Shown piece after piece: positions 43,190 through 56,300 of a stretch of 64,000 nt of DNA (within the stretch, counting starts at the first letter, position 1; every line of letters starts with the position of its first letter). The position numbers and the translations under genes are program-made. The stretch is from NCBI GenBank assembly GCA_024516035.1, contig CM044957.1:16440564-16504563 (forward strand), read 5' to 3'. The DNA comes from Bactericera cockerelli (lineage: Eukaryota; Arthropoda; Insecta; Hemiptera; Triozidae). Below the pieces are notes generated by a model. It had not been told where the DNA came from. It saw nothing but the letters and a program-made list of their open reading frames with translations, and did no database searches.

Positions 43190-44917
43190 CGCGCAGTCGC
43201 ATCACCTGAAGGATCTGGGCTAAAAATCAAAATTTCAGCACCATAGCTTTAACCGTTATGACGTGTGACAGAAGGCGTGCGGAAAAGGGCTTGTGAATAG
43301 GACTTTTTTCTCATATGAACAAACCCCCCCTACAAGAAATTTGATGTGATACCAGTGTGGCCAAATACAGGAACTTCTTTATTTCTTTCCATTTTTCTGG
43401 AAACAGAATTAAATGTATTTTTTTGGTTGATTCCATTACTTTCCTTTCTATAGGATTAGGAAAGTAAAAATCATACCCGTTAAAAAATTATAAAAAATTG
43501 GACAGACTAATCATCAAACTTGTTCGAGAATAATAACAAGCAAGGGTACATAATGTTATACAAAAAAAAAGAACCTTAGTGGAGGTGGTATAAATAAATA
43601 TACTATAAATAATGATAATATAAACATTACTTTCAGTCTAATCAAATTTGTTGATATGATAAAGTTGTATGACCTTTCCAAAAGAGTCAATTTCACTTGA
43701 TAAACACTTGACGGGGTCACAGGCCAGACAAATAACGTAACACTTTAAAATTAAAATTGGGAAGGTGAAATTAAAAATGTCGGTTGTTATCATGTGCAAA
43801 TGATATGATTTGCCAAAGATACCACGAGCTCTTCTCGTTTTCATATCACAAAACCTTCTTAACTTATACATACAATACAATACATATACAATAAGGGCAA
43901 TACACAGCAAATTCCATCAATCCAGAAGATATTAATATTCTCAATGATGGAACTTCTTCTATGTGTGCACTGTGCATACTATCATACTTCTATGTGTGCA
44001 TCTGTTTTTCTTTGTGTTATTATGTCACAAGTGTCACAACTCTTTTGGGTAGCAAAGCATTACGAGACACCTATCACTTTCCCAAGTAACAAATTGCTTG
44101 CTCGTACATTCATACAAAAAGCTACTCAATTTCCCTCACGAGGTATCAGTGTACCCCGTAACATCCAAAGTACAGGGCCAAAAAAATACGACTCCGCCGC
44201 GATATGAAGCCGGGTAACCTGTATGCAAGTCGAGTGCGCTACTCTCGGACAAGGTGTTAACCTATTCTATCCTATTTTTTAGGAGCAGGTTGTTTTTTTA
44301 GCTGTATGGAATGGCCTCGCCTACCCATGACAAAAAAATGTTCTTGTAAGTGCAATAATAAAAATATTAAATCTAATGAGCGCAAAGCACAAAGCTATTA
44401 AGCCCAGACCGAAAATCCCAAAAGTAACAAGAACATTTTTTTGTTGTTGCTAATGACAGGACAACCTCTAGCCAGGTTCATAAATAAAAAATAAAATAGT
44501 CAGGCTCTCCTGGTTAAAGGAAAAAAGAATAAGTCACTGCCTGACAAGAACCATCGAAAGAAAAGAAGACATGAAACTTTCTTGTTTTTGGTTCTTCATA
44601 GAACTACCAGCTAGGCTGGTTAGGTATTCGACTTCCGTTAGTTTCACAGAGTTCTGACATCTATTTTGTGTCCCCTTTTCACGCAAAAATAGTATACAAG
44701 AGGCCTTTTTTAGAGTATCTATTATTTTCAAAACAAATGTACGTAAAGTCATGAGCAGACTTCCGTTTATTGAATCAACCGAATTTATGATGACCGAGCA
44801 TCTTGCAAAACTATTCATCATTCAGCAACCCAGACACAATACAAAATGACTGCATTCCAGAGAAAAACAAGAATGATAACAAAAACAAATGCTATATCAT
44901 TGAAATTCGTTTAAGGG
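43190..44917. other. No supported gene
   Basis: Short frames only. The 95-codon minus-strand frame at 44534-44821 is not recognisable. Around 44300-44345 is a repeat (GGCTGTATGGAATGGCCTTG-like) also seen near 42185 and 50962. Confidence 0.5.
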
Positions 44918-45872
44918 CTGAATTATAAAACAGGATTAGGTTTAATCTGAGTCGACGCTATCCCTTAATCCGGGCTATAGTACGCTGTGATATGCCCGGT
45001 CCACACTAAGCGAACATTGTTGGCGAACAATGTTCGCTGACAATGTTATTTCAAAAAAGTCGTAAAAACATTTTCTAATAACAAATTATGTTATTAGAGT
45101 TATTAGACCTATGTTCGCTAACAAAATCTGATGTTCCAAAACTTGTCGGTAAATATCAAAGGAAAAAAAATGTTATTTGGATGTTTTTCCTCCTCTCGCT
45201 GTCTGCACCTACCCTCCCCTCTTCCTCCACTTCAGTATTTCTTTCTTCCCGTACAGTGTTTAAGCTTCCTTGTGCTTACCTGCTTATTTAGTAATTTTAT
45301 TTTGCCAAGTTTTTTGAAACTAGCTTATTTATTTAAAATGGAAGATTGGCACAAAGAAAAATGTTTGGACTTAATCAAGGCTTTTCAAGAGTATGAATGG
45401 GTGTTTGTATAAGACAGATTGCAAGGACTATAATAATACCATCAAGAAGAAGGATGCTCTTCATGCATTAGCTATGTAATTTAGAATAAGTGTTGACTTA
45501 TTGTCAAGAAAGTTGAACTCCCTCCTATAAGCTTATAGAAGAGATAAAAAGAAAGAAACTGATTCAAAAAGGTGTGGATCAGGAACACAAAACTTTGTAT
45601 AAGTCAAAATGGTTTGCGTTCAAAGCAATGTTATTCAAGTTACTTCAGTGTGGACGGCTTTGCTGAACATTCAGAATAACATTGTTCGGATAACATTGTT
45701 AGCTAAGAATGTTATCCGCACATTTTGTTCGCGAACATTGTTAGCTAACAATGTTCGCTTAGTGTGGACCCGGCAATAGAATGAAACTCCGACTTGAGGG
45801 CGTGTCTGGCTTAGCTTAACTTTAATCCTGTTTGACCTGTTTCATATTCATAATGTGACCCTTAAGCTTTCA
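44918..45872. mobile_element. MITE interrupted by a second transposon
   Basis: The outer element has inverted ends (AGGGCTGAATTATAAAACAG left; CATATTCATAATGTGACCCT right). A shorter, uninterrupted relative is at 46196-46350 (GGGCCGAATTATGAAACAGG to CATAATTTGGCCCTTA). The two allow the insertion point at 44992/45776 to be seen. Confidence 0.75.
44993..45775 (+). mobile_element. 783-bp PIF/Harbinger-like transposon with a MADF-domain relic
   Basis: Inverted ends TGCCCGGTCCACACTAAGCG and CGCTTAGTGTGGACCCGGCA, flanked by ATA on both sides. Inside, from about 45338, frames read MEDWHKEKCLDLIKAFQEYE, then DCKDYNNTIKKKDALHALAM, then AYRRDKKKE and YKSKWFAFKAM in different frames with stops. This is the layout of a MADF/SANT-like DNA-binding protein, which is encoded by Harbinger-type transposons. 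The frame is broken and no transposase is present. The clade assignment is an inference. Confidence 0.7.
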
Positions 45873-46195
45873 GTGCATACTCTATAAGCCCATATGATGG
45901 AGGTAATTAAAATATATTAAAGGCCCTCAATGGTTTTCTAGGGCCAGATCGGACTCATATTATTATTTATCACACCTTTTCATCTAGTTTAAATCGTTCA
46001 TGGGTTATGACTAGCAACAGACAGCGTACGGTGCATGAAGGGGTTTGTTAATAGTTTTTCTTCTTTTCTTTAATAGGAAGGACATCACCTCTCGTCTAAA
46101 TTTGGTCTTGTGTCTGTCTATTCGTTATTTTTAACTTTCTAAATACTGTAAGGAAATAGAAAGTACTGCTACCGGTAACATTTCTGGAGGAATTA

Positions 46196-46350
46196 GGGCC
46201 GAATTATGAAACAGGATTAGATTTAATCTAAGTAGACACTATCAGCTGACAATAGTACGCTCTGATTGGTTGAAATTCCCACTAGATGACGTGGGGATAG
46301 TGTCCACTTAGTTTAAATCTAATCCGGTTTCATAATTTGGCCCTTAGACT
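46196..46350. mobile_element. MITE, uninterrupted sister of 44918-45872
   Basis: 155-bp inverted-repeat element with GGGCCGAATTATGAAACAGG left and CCGGTTTCATAATTTGGCCC right. Middle block GTACGCTCTGATTGGTTGAA. Confidence 0.8.
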
Positions 46351-47819
46351 CTCCTGCTTCTAAAAAATTGATTTTTATTGATTGATTCAAATGGGTTTTT
46401 CGTATGTAGGTGTAACAGCTGATATCAAAAATTAATGAGCATCTAACATTTTTGAAATTTTTTCATAGAATGTTAAATTTTCTTCGATAAGTAATTAGAG
46501 AACAATTCATTAATGGTGACCGATACTAGAAAAATATGATTAAATCAACTTGAACAAATTTTACACGTGACATAAATATGTAATTGTTTTACAAAATTCC
46601 AATTTTTTGGTATTTTCTGAAAAGACTAAATTAAAAAAAAAAATGCAACCGAAGAAAAATATCTTCGAAACTACGGAACGGATTTTAAATATGTTTTGAG
46701 GTATTGTAGGTGGTTTATGCCATATCAAATCTATCAACTTCAATACTTCAATTTGCTTTTATGTAGGTAAACCGGAATTTGATTAATTTCTGTACATGTT
46801 AATGTGTGACAGTATAATTTTACATCAAATGTTAATAAAAAAAACACAACAGATTATTTTAAAATAAAATTAATTGAGGAAATCTGAAAATTTCAAACAA
46901 ATATCGTAAAAGTTTTACAACTGTCCGATACAATTTTCTTCTGTCAGATCGTCATAATATTGTTCCGCGATACAGATGTTCTTAATACTAAAAAGTAGAT
47001 CTTTATTACATATTATTTTATTTATGTCTTTCCTTAAGGTTTTGTGTCCTCAACCATGAAGAATAGAAGAGTTTGTAAATTCTTACACCAAATTAGTTTG
47101 AAAAAAAGTGTAGAAAAGGTATAATTTTTAAAAAAATGGAGAACCTAAATAAACATTCGTTCAGACATACGAATACTATCAGCGTAGCGTAGTTATCAAT
47201 ATAAAAAGAGACCAATTGCCAATACTATCTGTCTGTGCCTTATTATTAGGTAAGAGAAAGTAATCAGGAAAAATATTGAAAATAAAAACATTTGTCAGAT
47301 GGATTAATCTTAAGTCTTAGGTTATGCCAGGTCATTTTTATCTTCTTTTGATAACAGCTATCAGTTTTAATATTCACTTATTTGCAATTAATGTAATGAC
47401 TGTCCGAAAGTAAAAGCTTTATTATGTAAGAGAAATCAACTTGAAGAAATCCTGAGTGCAAGTACATGGAACCATTTGTACAAAATACAAAATCTGTATG
47501 TTCACTTATAAATCGAGATCAACAGAACAGAATAACATGAAACTTTGAATACTTGTTCCTCAGGACCCTTGGGTGATGATAGGCTAAGTCACATGTCAAA
47601 ATTCGCTTTACTTTTTTGTAAGAAAAAAGGTACTTTTTTCAAAAAAAGTAAAAATGAGTTCCAATTTTAACCAACAAAATAATATCGACACTTAAAATTC
47701 GCAGAGAAATTTGCCATGCCTCAGTCACTTGCGAGTAGGAGTGTCAGTTTGTTAATAAATAATGTATATGTTGCTTAACTGCCGAAATCAATCACTGAGC
47801 AACAAAAAACCAAAAAAAA
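46351..47819. other. No supported gene
   Basis: AT-rich sequence with only short frames; nothing recognised on either strand. Confidence 0.55.
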
Positions 47820-48480
47820 ATCCTCCAAATCTCAGCACTAGCACTCAGTGCCACAGCTGCAGATTACACAGCGCCTATTTGGAGAAGCTCCAGCCACACT
47901 AAACAGGTAGATGTAGCTATGAATGAAACCACAGGAATCATCAGTGGGGGCCTTAAGCCCACATCTTTGTGTCACCTATATCAACTCGCAGGTGTATCTC
48001 CGCCAAACACCCAGCGAAGCTTCTGAAGGTGAACTCACGAAACAAACAACCAACAGCAGACATCCCTTTTTCAGACAAGACATCCAACCATCTAGGCTGG
48101 AATCAAGGAAAAATTCTATCTGTACCACAGATCCCCTTGGTGTTGATTCTAACGTTGGAAAGATGGAGATCTGGAGACAGCAGACACCAGAGACTTTAGT
48201 TGACACGAAGAAGGAGGAACACCTGGATCAAACCATATCCTATCTTCAAGTCACTAAATCGGCTTTGAATCAATGTATCCACGAGTAGATTCAATATGAA
48301 AAAGTGGGAATACACTCAAGATGCTAGCTGTGAATGTGGATAACTACAAACACCCGTCCATCTCCTAGTCTGCAATCAACTATATAAAAAATGTACACTG
48401 AAGATGCTTGCACACGATGGCTAAAGCAAAACACCCAAGCCATGTCCATGGCATTTTTTGGATGTAAAAGATTTGAGTAG
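47820..48480 (+). pseudogene. Non-LTR reverse transcriptase C-terminal relic
   Basis: From 47829 the frame reads SALALSATAADYTAPIWRSS, then HTKQVDVAMNETTGIISGGL and LCHLYQLAGVSPP before a stop. It matches the LINE RT C-terminal pattern ALxYSTAEYCAPVWxxSxHT...VDxxLNxxxRIxxGxLxPT...LPVLAGIAPP. Further decayed sequence continues past several stops to about 48480. It is a different LINE from the one at 3-1367. Confidence 0.72.
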
Positions 48481-48704
48481 TGATAGCTCTATGGAGGGAT
48501 CTTAAAATGCTCGGTCCGCGATCTGGTATTTGGCAATGTTCGTAACCGCAAAATCGGTCCTTGAAATACTAAGCGAAAACAAAATATGCTTACACAGTAA
48601 GAATACCAGTTCGCAAGCTGGCCTTTTTTGAAATGCTTAAACCCCAATGGGTGACGTAAGATCTAGGTTATGCGAACTCGGAAAAGCTAATAATACGGTA
48701 TCAA

Positions 48705-49312
48705 AAATTGATACCGGATTCGGATATATCTTTTGATAAACATTGGCGTGGAAATCATAGGTTTTCAGTTATCTGACATCGTTCCGTCGCTATCCGCTCA
48801 GAGATGCAAAACTGCAGGAGGCAGTTTGACTTTCCTTTAGGAGATACAGGAATTTTTCAGGAATCGAAAATGTTCTTACTTTCAGTAAGAGAGCACAAGA
48901 ACGTTCACACCTAGGACGTCAATTCTTCCAAAAAAAAACGTCAAATCAGATCCAGGTAGTTGTTATAGGAGGTTTTCTTTTTGGCGATACAGAACTACTT
49001 TCCTTATGATAGCAGAATAAAAAAGTTTCGCTAAAAAGCGCTAAATTTCTGAAGAAAAAATGTTTGAAAAGACTAGTCCGTAACGGCCCAGGGATTGTGA
49101 TGTTCGAGCTTTCTTTGCTCTCAAACTAGGAGAACATTTCCATTCCTGGAGAATTCCTGTATCTCTTAAAAGAACGGCACAACTTCCCGCCGCCGTTATG
49201 CAACTTTGAGCGATTAGCGGTGGAATGGTGCCAGATAACCCAAAACCAATGACTCCTTCGGAAAAGATTTTCAAGAAATTACCTGAATCCGCTATCAAAA
49301 TCTCGGTATTTA
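48705..49312. mobile_element. Foldback element, family M7, copy 2
   Basis: Left: ATACCGGATTCGGATA and TTCAGTTATCTGACATCGTT. Right: GGAATGGTGCCAGATAACCC and ACCTGAATCCGCTATCAAAA. Internal GGAGATACAGGAATTTTTCA pairs with GGAGAATTCCTGTATCTCTT. Related to 27510-28045. Confidence 0.72.
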
Positions 49313-50124
49313 ATAAAGGATAGCCACCAGGAGGATTATAAGCTTTTCAGAAGATCTTACGCCGCCCATCGGGGCTTGAGCATTTCTCAAACAGCAATAG
49401 TCACTCAAACGATTCCCAAGAAATGCATTTCATGCATAGCGTGGGAATCAAACCAACAGATCCTTACGCTACCTACTTTTTCTCAAACCTACTTTGGGTC
49501 GACATTGTTCAACCTCTTCCACATGGTTGAGGTTGGTTCTGGCATTCCTATTTCCACATTTTACCTTTCGGGCTGAATTAAGGTTGAATGCCTTTCCTAA
49601 TGCTAATAATGTTAAGGGTGCCAATGATTTGTATTATTGTGTTTTGGCTTGACAAAACTGCTACAGTATCTGTTAACGTCTCTCAGCGAGCAAATACTCG
49701 TATTATTTCTCAAATTAAGGTTAAAAAGGCCTTTATAATTATATGGCCGTGTAGAGATGGATAACTATCTATTTATTTTTTAATTTTACATTGAACTATT
49801 TTTAACTATACATTGGAGACTATCAATTAACACACAGTAATAGATACAAGTATCATCTTTATGTGTTTATGAACTAAAATATGTGCCGTTACAAAATTTG
49901 AGAATTGTAGTCCCATGCATCAGATTTTATCCATCATAAGGAGCATATTATAAGAAGTTTCTGGTAGTCTCCAGTAAAATTATACTTGTGCATGTACATA
50001 TACAATTATACAGTCATATACATTCATGTGATATGTATACTGTAGAATTACAAGTACAAAAACTAAGTACCTCAATAATTTCTGCCTTATCAATAATTCG
50101 TTATTTTTAACCTTTCCTCTCTGG

Positions 50125-50188
50125 ACCTGATAAGAAAGGGCCCACAAAACCTGGCAAAATTTGATCACCCTTTATCTTTACTTATCAC
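50125..50188 (+). promoter_or_regulatory. Cluster of three GATA-type sites upstream of the hexamerin
   Basis: TGATAAG at 50128-50134 and TTATC cores at 50172-50176 and 50182-50186 lie 25-90 bp upstream of the TATA box. GATA factors drive fat-body genes in insects and hexamerins are made in fat body, so a role is plausible. The sites are short and could occur by chance in AT-rich DNA. Confidence 0.45.
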
Positions 50189-50210
50189 CCACTCAATCCG
50201 AAGAAAGGCC

Positions 50211-50252
50211 TTTATAAGCGGAGGTCTGAGCGAAGGTAAGGTATTCAGACAG
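50211..50252 (+). promoter_or_regulatory. Hexamerin core promoter (TATA box and initiator)
   Basis: TTTATAAGCGG (TATAAG at 50213-50218) lies about 30 bp before ATTCAGAC (50243-50250), which fits the arthropod TCA(G/T) initiator. The start codon follows at 50261, giving a 5' UTR of roughly 14 nt. Confidence 0.65.
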
Positions 50253-50260
50253 CAGCAATC

Positions 50261-50390
50261 ATGAGGTTCACTACTGCAGTTTTAGTAGCTCTCATTGCTG
50301 TTGCCACAGCCAACGTTGTCAGCAACGCCAACTTTGCCAACAACAACAACTACAACAACAACTACAACAACAACAACAACAACAATGGAG
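50261..50390 (+). CDS. Hexamerin exon 1: signal peptide and first Asn tract
   Basis: Codes MRFTTAVLVALIAVATANVV, a signal peptide probably cleaved after residue 16, then ANFANNNNYNNNYNNN and more Asn. The donor is GTGAGTCC; one base is left over. The start is the first ATG after the promoter. Confidence 0.9.
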
Positions 50391-53300
50391 GTGAGTCCTA
50401 TTTCAACAATAATATTGCTAGGATAAAGTTTTAAAAATACTATTTTTACAGTTTAGTACTCAATTTTTTCTTTACTAATGAAGTTCTTTTACAGTAATTA
50501 AGTAGGTAACTGTCAAATTTAACGGAAAAGAGCTAGTGCTTTAGCTTAATGGGCCAAAAGTTTTTCCAAAAGTATTTTTTTTTAAAGAAATTGATAAGTC
50601 ATAACGGTTTAAGCTAGAGAAATGAGAACTTCATATGTGTTCACAGTTCATGATAAAGTGCAAATAGTTTAACCCAAATGGGACATCTAAGGGTCCTTTG
50701 AGGGCCAATTTTCTTTTTAAAGTGACAGAAACGTGAAATTTCGTACCCATATGAATTTTAATGAGGGACCCCAAAAACGGCGAAAACTATTTTTTAGAGT
50801 CCTTGAGAACTCCAAAATAGTAAAGTATTTTACTATTCTATAAAAGTTGTATACACTGCTTACATCTTTTAAGGCGCAGTCCAACTGTAGTCCTTTATAC
50901 ATTATCCTTTATACAAACTGTACATTTATCTTTCAATATAAGAGCACTATAAGCTTTTTACTTGGCTGTATGGAATGGCCTTGCCTACCAATTCCAAAAA
51001 AAGCTTTTCACTCTCTCCTACAAATTAGAGCTCCGATCATTTCTATTCTCGTTTTTTTATCACAAGTAATATGACAACCACAATATTAGAAAAGCCAAGC
51101 AAACGGAAAGCCAAAAATTCAAAGTTTGAAATATTTCAATTTTACCATTTACTGAAAATCCATTCCTTTGAAGATCCATTCTATTTTTGTGATAGATATT
51201 ATGATCAATAATCATTATTTTTAAGCTAAATAAATTGAAAAGCAGTATTTTTGAGCTCTTGTATTTCGTATTGGCATTTTTTGTATTTTGGATCTTGTGT
51301 CGATTAACTATATTTTTTTAATATAATACATACCATTACATAAGTATAAATATGAGTGTTTCACAGCTTTTTTTATTTCGTAGCCATGAAACAGCAGCTA
51401 ATCTAGACGCTTGTGGTCTGTGTTGTAGCTTGCCCATCGCGTAGTATGCCTGCCCTCTGATGGGCAAGAAGTGACACAATACTTTCCATTTGAGTTCCTT
51501 ACAAATTACGAACAACTGCAATCAAATTTTGAATACAATTTTTTGCCGGTTCTGGGGATCAAACCCGGGACCTTCCGCATGGCAAGCGAGTATCTTACCA
51601 GTGAGCTCATCGTGCTCTAATTTACATTTTTTGTTGTTGTTGTTTTTTACAAATTAACGGGGTTTACCCATGTTTAAATTAACGGGGTTTACCCTTGTTT
51701 AAGATAAACACTTACTAGTTAATTTTTGTTGGTTGTTTCAGATTATGTCTTGAACCAACAACAACTCCAAACCCAGAAGAACATCCTCCAGCTCCTGAGC
51801 AATGTTCAACAGAAGAACCAGAACCAAGAGCAAGCCAGCATTGGATACAACTTTGCCGCCAACTTCAACGCTAACAACTTCCAAGTACGTAAAGATTTTG
51901 TATTGAAAATTACGGGTTTCGTGTACATTGTCTTCTCAGTGTACATTTATTTTTAAGGTGTTGAAAGCTGGGAAATTTCTATAATCCTATACCTAGTTCA
52001 AAATTGTTTTGAAATTAAAAATATAATAAAACACGGATGCTTGTATGAATAGATGTTCCCTATAAAATAATTATTTATAAAATAATTTAACAAGAACAGG
52101 ACTCGAATTCGTTGCCAACGGCCTGACTCCGGGGTTAGACACTTTGGTATAAGCACTAGAAATCGAATAAATCAATGAAAGCATCGTTATATATTTAAAA
52201 TATTTATTCTTTAGAACATAAAAATCTCATTCATAAGTAGAATTATCAGAAATGGTCCATAAATGGATGTTATTAATTCAATATTTTTAAACTGTTATAA
52301 TAACTCATTTCAGCATGCGGCTGGATACTAACTTTTACCTTATTCTTCCTTACAGAACCCGGAAGCTGCCCAGCAATACTTTGAAGCTTTCCAACAAGGT
52401 CAACTCCAACCCAAGGGCTCTGTGTTCTCCACCTTGAACAACAACCAACTCAACCAAGCCGTCCAATTGTTCGACCTCTTCTTCTTTGCCAACGACTTCA
52501 ACACTTTCTACCAAGCCGCTTGCTTCGCCAGAGATCAAATCAACGAGGGCCAATTCGTGTACGCTTTCTACGTGGCCATCGCCCAGCGTCCCGACACCCA
52601 GTACCTTGCTCTTCCTGCCATCTCTGAGATTTACCCTCAACTCTTCGTCAAGGCTTCCGCCATCAAGCAAGCCCAGGATGCCGCTGCCCAAGGTAACAAT
52701 CAACACAAGCGTCTAAAGTGGGTCTTGTTCAATGGCTATAGAAATAAAATGCTTGAAAAACACTCAGTTTTTCTTTAATGCAGTTCATATCACATTTAAA
52801 AAGAATTTCTCCGTTGTTAAAATCCTAGTACCTATTCATGTTAAATAAATATTATTTCTAGCACAAGGTCTCTTCACAATCTTTTTCGGGAGCGCAGGAT
52901 TTCCAAGATCCTCTGTTTCTATTTGAATTATTTTACATTATTTTCTTTATACTCTGGTAATGCCGTCACTGGTCATAACTCATACAAGTAACTATGTATT
53001 CATTTTTACTCTCGAGGTATGATGTATCCAAAGTATAGGGTAGAAAATTTTCTACACAGCTGGAATTCGAACCCAGGTCTCCTTGCGTACAAGCCTGGTG
53101 CACTACACCACGTAAAATCCTAATATTGTTACTATTTTGTAGTAATGGGAAGAGGAAGTAATGAGAGAATTTGTTTTAGAAGTGTCCTTTATAAGGGTTT
53201 ATAGGAAGCAGCCAAAGAAAGAAACTAAATTGAGTGTTTTTCTTTCATCAGGACAAAACAACTTCTACACCAAGGTTCAACCCGCTGGACAGCAAAACGA

Positions 53301-56300
53301 GTGTCAAGATGAGAACAACATAGTTGCTGAGTGCAATGACAATGAAAACGCTGTCAGCTACTTCAGAGAAGATGTTGCTTTGAATGAAAACAACTTCTAC
53401 TACCACATTCACTTCCCATTCTGGTTGAACAGTCAGAAATACAACAAGAACAACAACAACAACGGAAACAACAACAACAACGGAAACAACTACAACAACG
53501 GAAACAACTACAACAACAACAACAACAACTACAACGGAAACAACTACAACGGAAACAACTACAACAATAACAACAACTACAACGGAAACAACTACAACAA
53601 TAACAATAACAACAACTACAACAATAACAACAACTACAACGGAAACAACTACAACAATGCCTACAACGGACAGAGCAGCTCCAAGGGGTACTACTTCAAC
53701 TACAATGGTCAAAGTCAATACAACAACGGCCAATACAATAACTACAACAACAACTACAACAATGCCCAAAACTACAACAACAACAACAACTTCAACAATG
53801 CCCAAAACTACAACAACAACAACTACAACAACAACAACTACAACAATGCCCAAAACTACAACAACAACTACAACAATGCCCAAAACAACAACAATAACAA
53901 CAACAACAACAACAACAATGCCAAATACAACAATGGTTTCGCTTTCCGTGGAGAAATCTTCTACACCTACCTCCAACAAATCGTTGCTAGATACAACCTG
54001 GAGCGTCTGTCCAATGGATTACCTCAAGTTCAACAGATTGAATACGACCAAACCATCCAGGTAAGTTTTCAGATACGATCATTCTGATGAAGATCCGCAT
54101 TATTAACTAAAAATATTTACCAAATCACTTGCAATAATTTCTCATAGAAATAGCAGATCATGTTGAAATCTGTAACAGAACTGACAAAGCAGCCGTCAAT
54201 TTACTCGATAAACAGATATTAACAAAATCATTAGTCATATCATGCGGTGCAGTTGGTGAATGGATACATATGGTTCAGCCTTCTACAAGATCGCCAAGAA
54301 AGTTGTCAACATTCTGAACACACACTTCTTTTGTCGATTTTGCTTTGGATAACACAAAGTTTTTTTGTTGTTGCAGATGAGTTTAAATATTCATCTATTT
54401 AATTTCTCTTTGTGTGTTCTAGTCTGGATTCAACCCTGAACTTCAGTATGAAAACGGACAAGCTGTTCCCAACAGACCCGCTAATGTTCAGATTGAGAAC
54501 AACCAGGCTAACAGCAACAACAATGAAAACAACAACTTCGCCAATGCTTTTGTCAACTTTATCAAGACTCACGAACAGAGACTTTTTGAGGCTATTGACA
54601 CCAACGCCATTCAAACCGTAAGTTTAAAAAGTACCTACAGGAGCAAATATTCGGTTAAAAATATTTCCTCCCAAGGAAATCGATCCCGCGACATGAGTAG
54701 GTTAGTCAAGAAGTCTGGGTTCGATAACACTAACCTGACAAAAGCAAAATAATAGTATTTTTTTAAATTAATTTTTCAATTTGAATATCAAAGCACGTAG
54801 ATCAAAGTATTTTTCCACGTAATAAAACTAACAGACAACTATTATGGACATTGGAGCGATCGCAAATAATTAAAAAGTAAAGCTTAGGAATATATTTAAC
54901 AATGTCTTGTTTCTCTTTCCCTGCTTCAGAAATTTGGATCCTCCACCCCAATCAACCCCTTCTATGCCACCAACACTGTCGCTAACTGCGCTGAGTCTAA
55001 TGCTGACTGTGCCAACAACCAATACTATGGATCTTTCTTCACCGAACTCTTGAAGCTTGTAGGAAGCGCTTCCGACGCTAACAAAGAATTGGGAGTAAGT
55101 ATCCGGACTCAATTGCATCTATTCTATTATGACATCATTTAGTAGAAAATTGAATCTTCTTTCGCAAACCTACTTGGGGTCGGCGTTCTTTTGATGGAGT
55201 CTTATCCTCCACTCTTTTGTGTCTTTATATTTGGTTGGTTATGACATACATATAAGTCATCATATAGCAAATTCTCACACAAAGATTGAAAACATTAAAA
55301 TTTAATTGCACTTTCTTAGATATTGCACTTGTAAGATTAAAACATTTTCATTTGTATGGGTTAAATACTTGTGAATTTGAAACGAGTTACTCAGGTTGCA
55401 AAATAAAATAGAATTATGGGAACAATATACATTAAAATCACTCACTCATGAACTATTTTTTATATATTTTTTTGCTTCAGCTTGCCCCATCTGCCCTGGA
55501 AAACTACCAAACCCAGGTCCGTGACCCAGCCTTCTACAAGATCGCCAAGAAAGTTGTCAACATTCTGAACCACTACAAGAACGTCAACTACAAGCCATAC
55601 TCTAACCAAGAGGTAAGTTTAAAGAAAACATCAAAGCCGCTATTATAACTTCATACAAATAGATAGAAACAGAAACATTGTCTGTTTCTATCAAATAGAT
55701 AGAAACAGAAACATTGTAATTTCAAACTTGAATAGTAGTGAAAATAATTGAACAAGCTGAATTAAAAACTGATATTTTTAATAATAATAATAAAACTTCA
55801 ATTTTCATTTACATTGGGCCTATAATAATGGAAGATCTTTTAATGATTCAGAAATAAAAAAAAATTCAAAAGCTCTCAACACCTTCAGCTTTCACATTTT
55901 AAATACGTAGAAATTACCTGTCCAAAAATAATTTCAAAAACGAAAATCATGAAACAACAGGTAGCTTTTTTTTGACATCTGCAGATTAAGAGTCGCAAGA
56001 CAAGTAAATTTGAGACAACTTTGAAAACTCTAACATTAAATATCATTTTATTTGTTTCAGCTGAGATTCAATGGAGTGCAAGTTCAATCCTTTGAAGTTA
56101 GCCCATTGGTCACCTACAACGACTACGCTAAAGTTAACATCAATAACGCGGTGAACAACAGCGGTAACAATTTCGACAACGACCAATACAACAACAACAA
56201 CTACAACAATGGAAACAACTACAACAACAACTACAACAACGGAAACAACTACAACAACAACAACAACGGAAACAACTACAACAACAACTACAACAACGGA

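Noticed and set aside
44534..44821. 95-codon minus-strand ORF as a gene or transposase fragment
   Set aside because: No recognisable motif, no splice context, and no second copy in the window.
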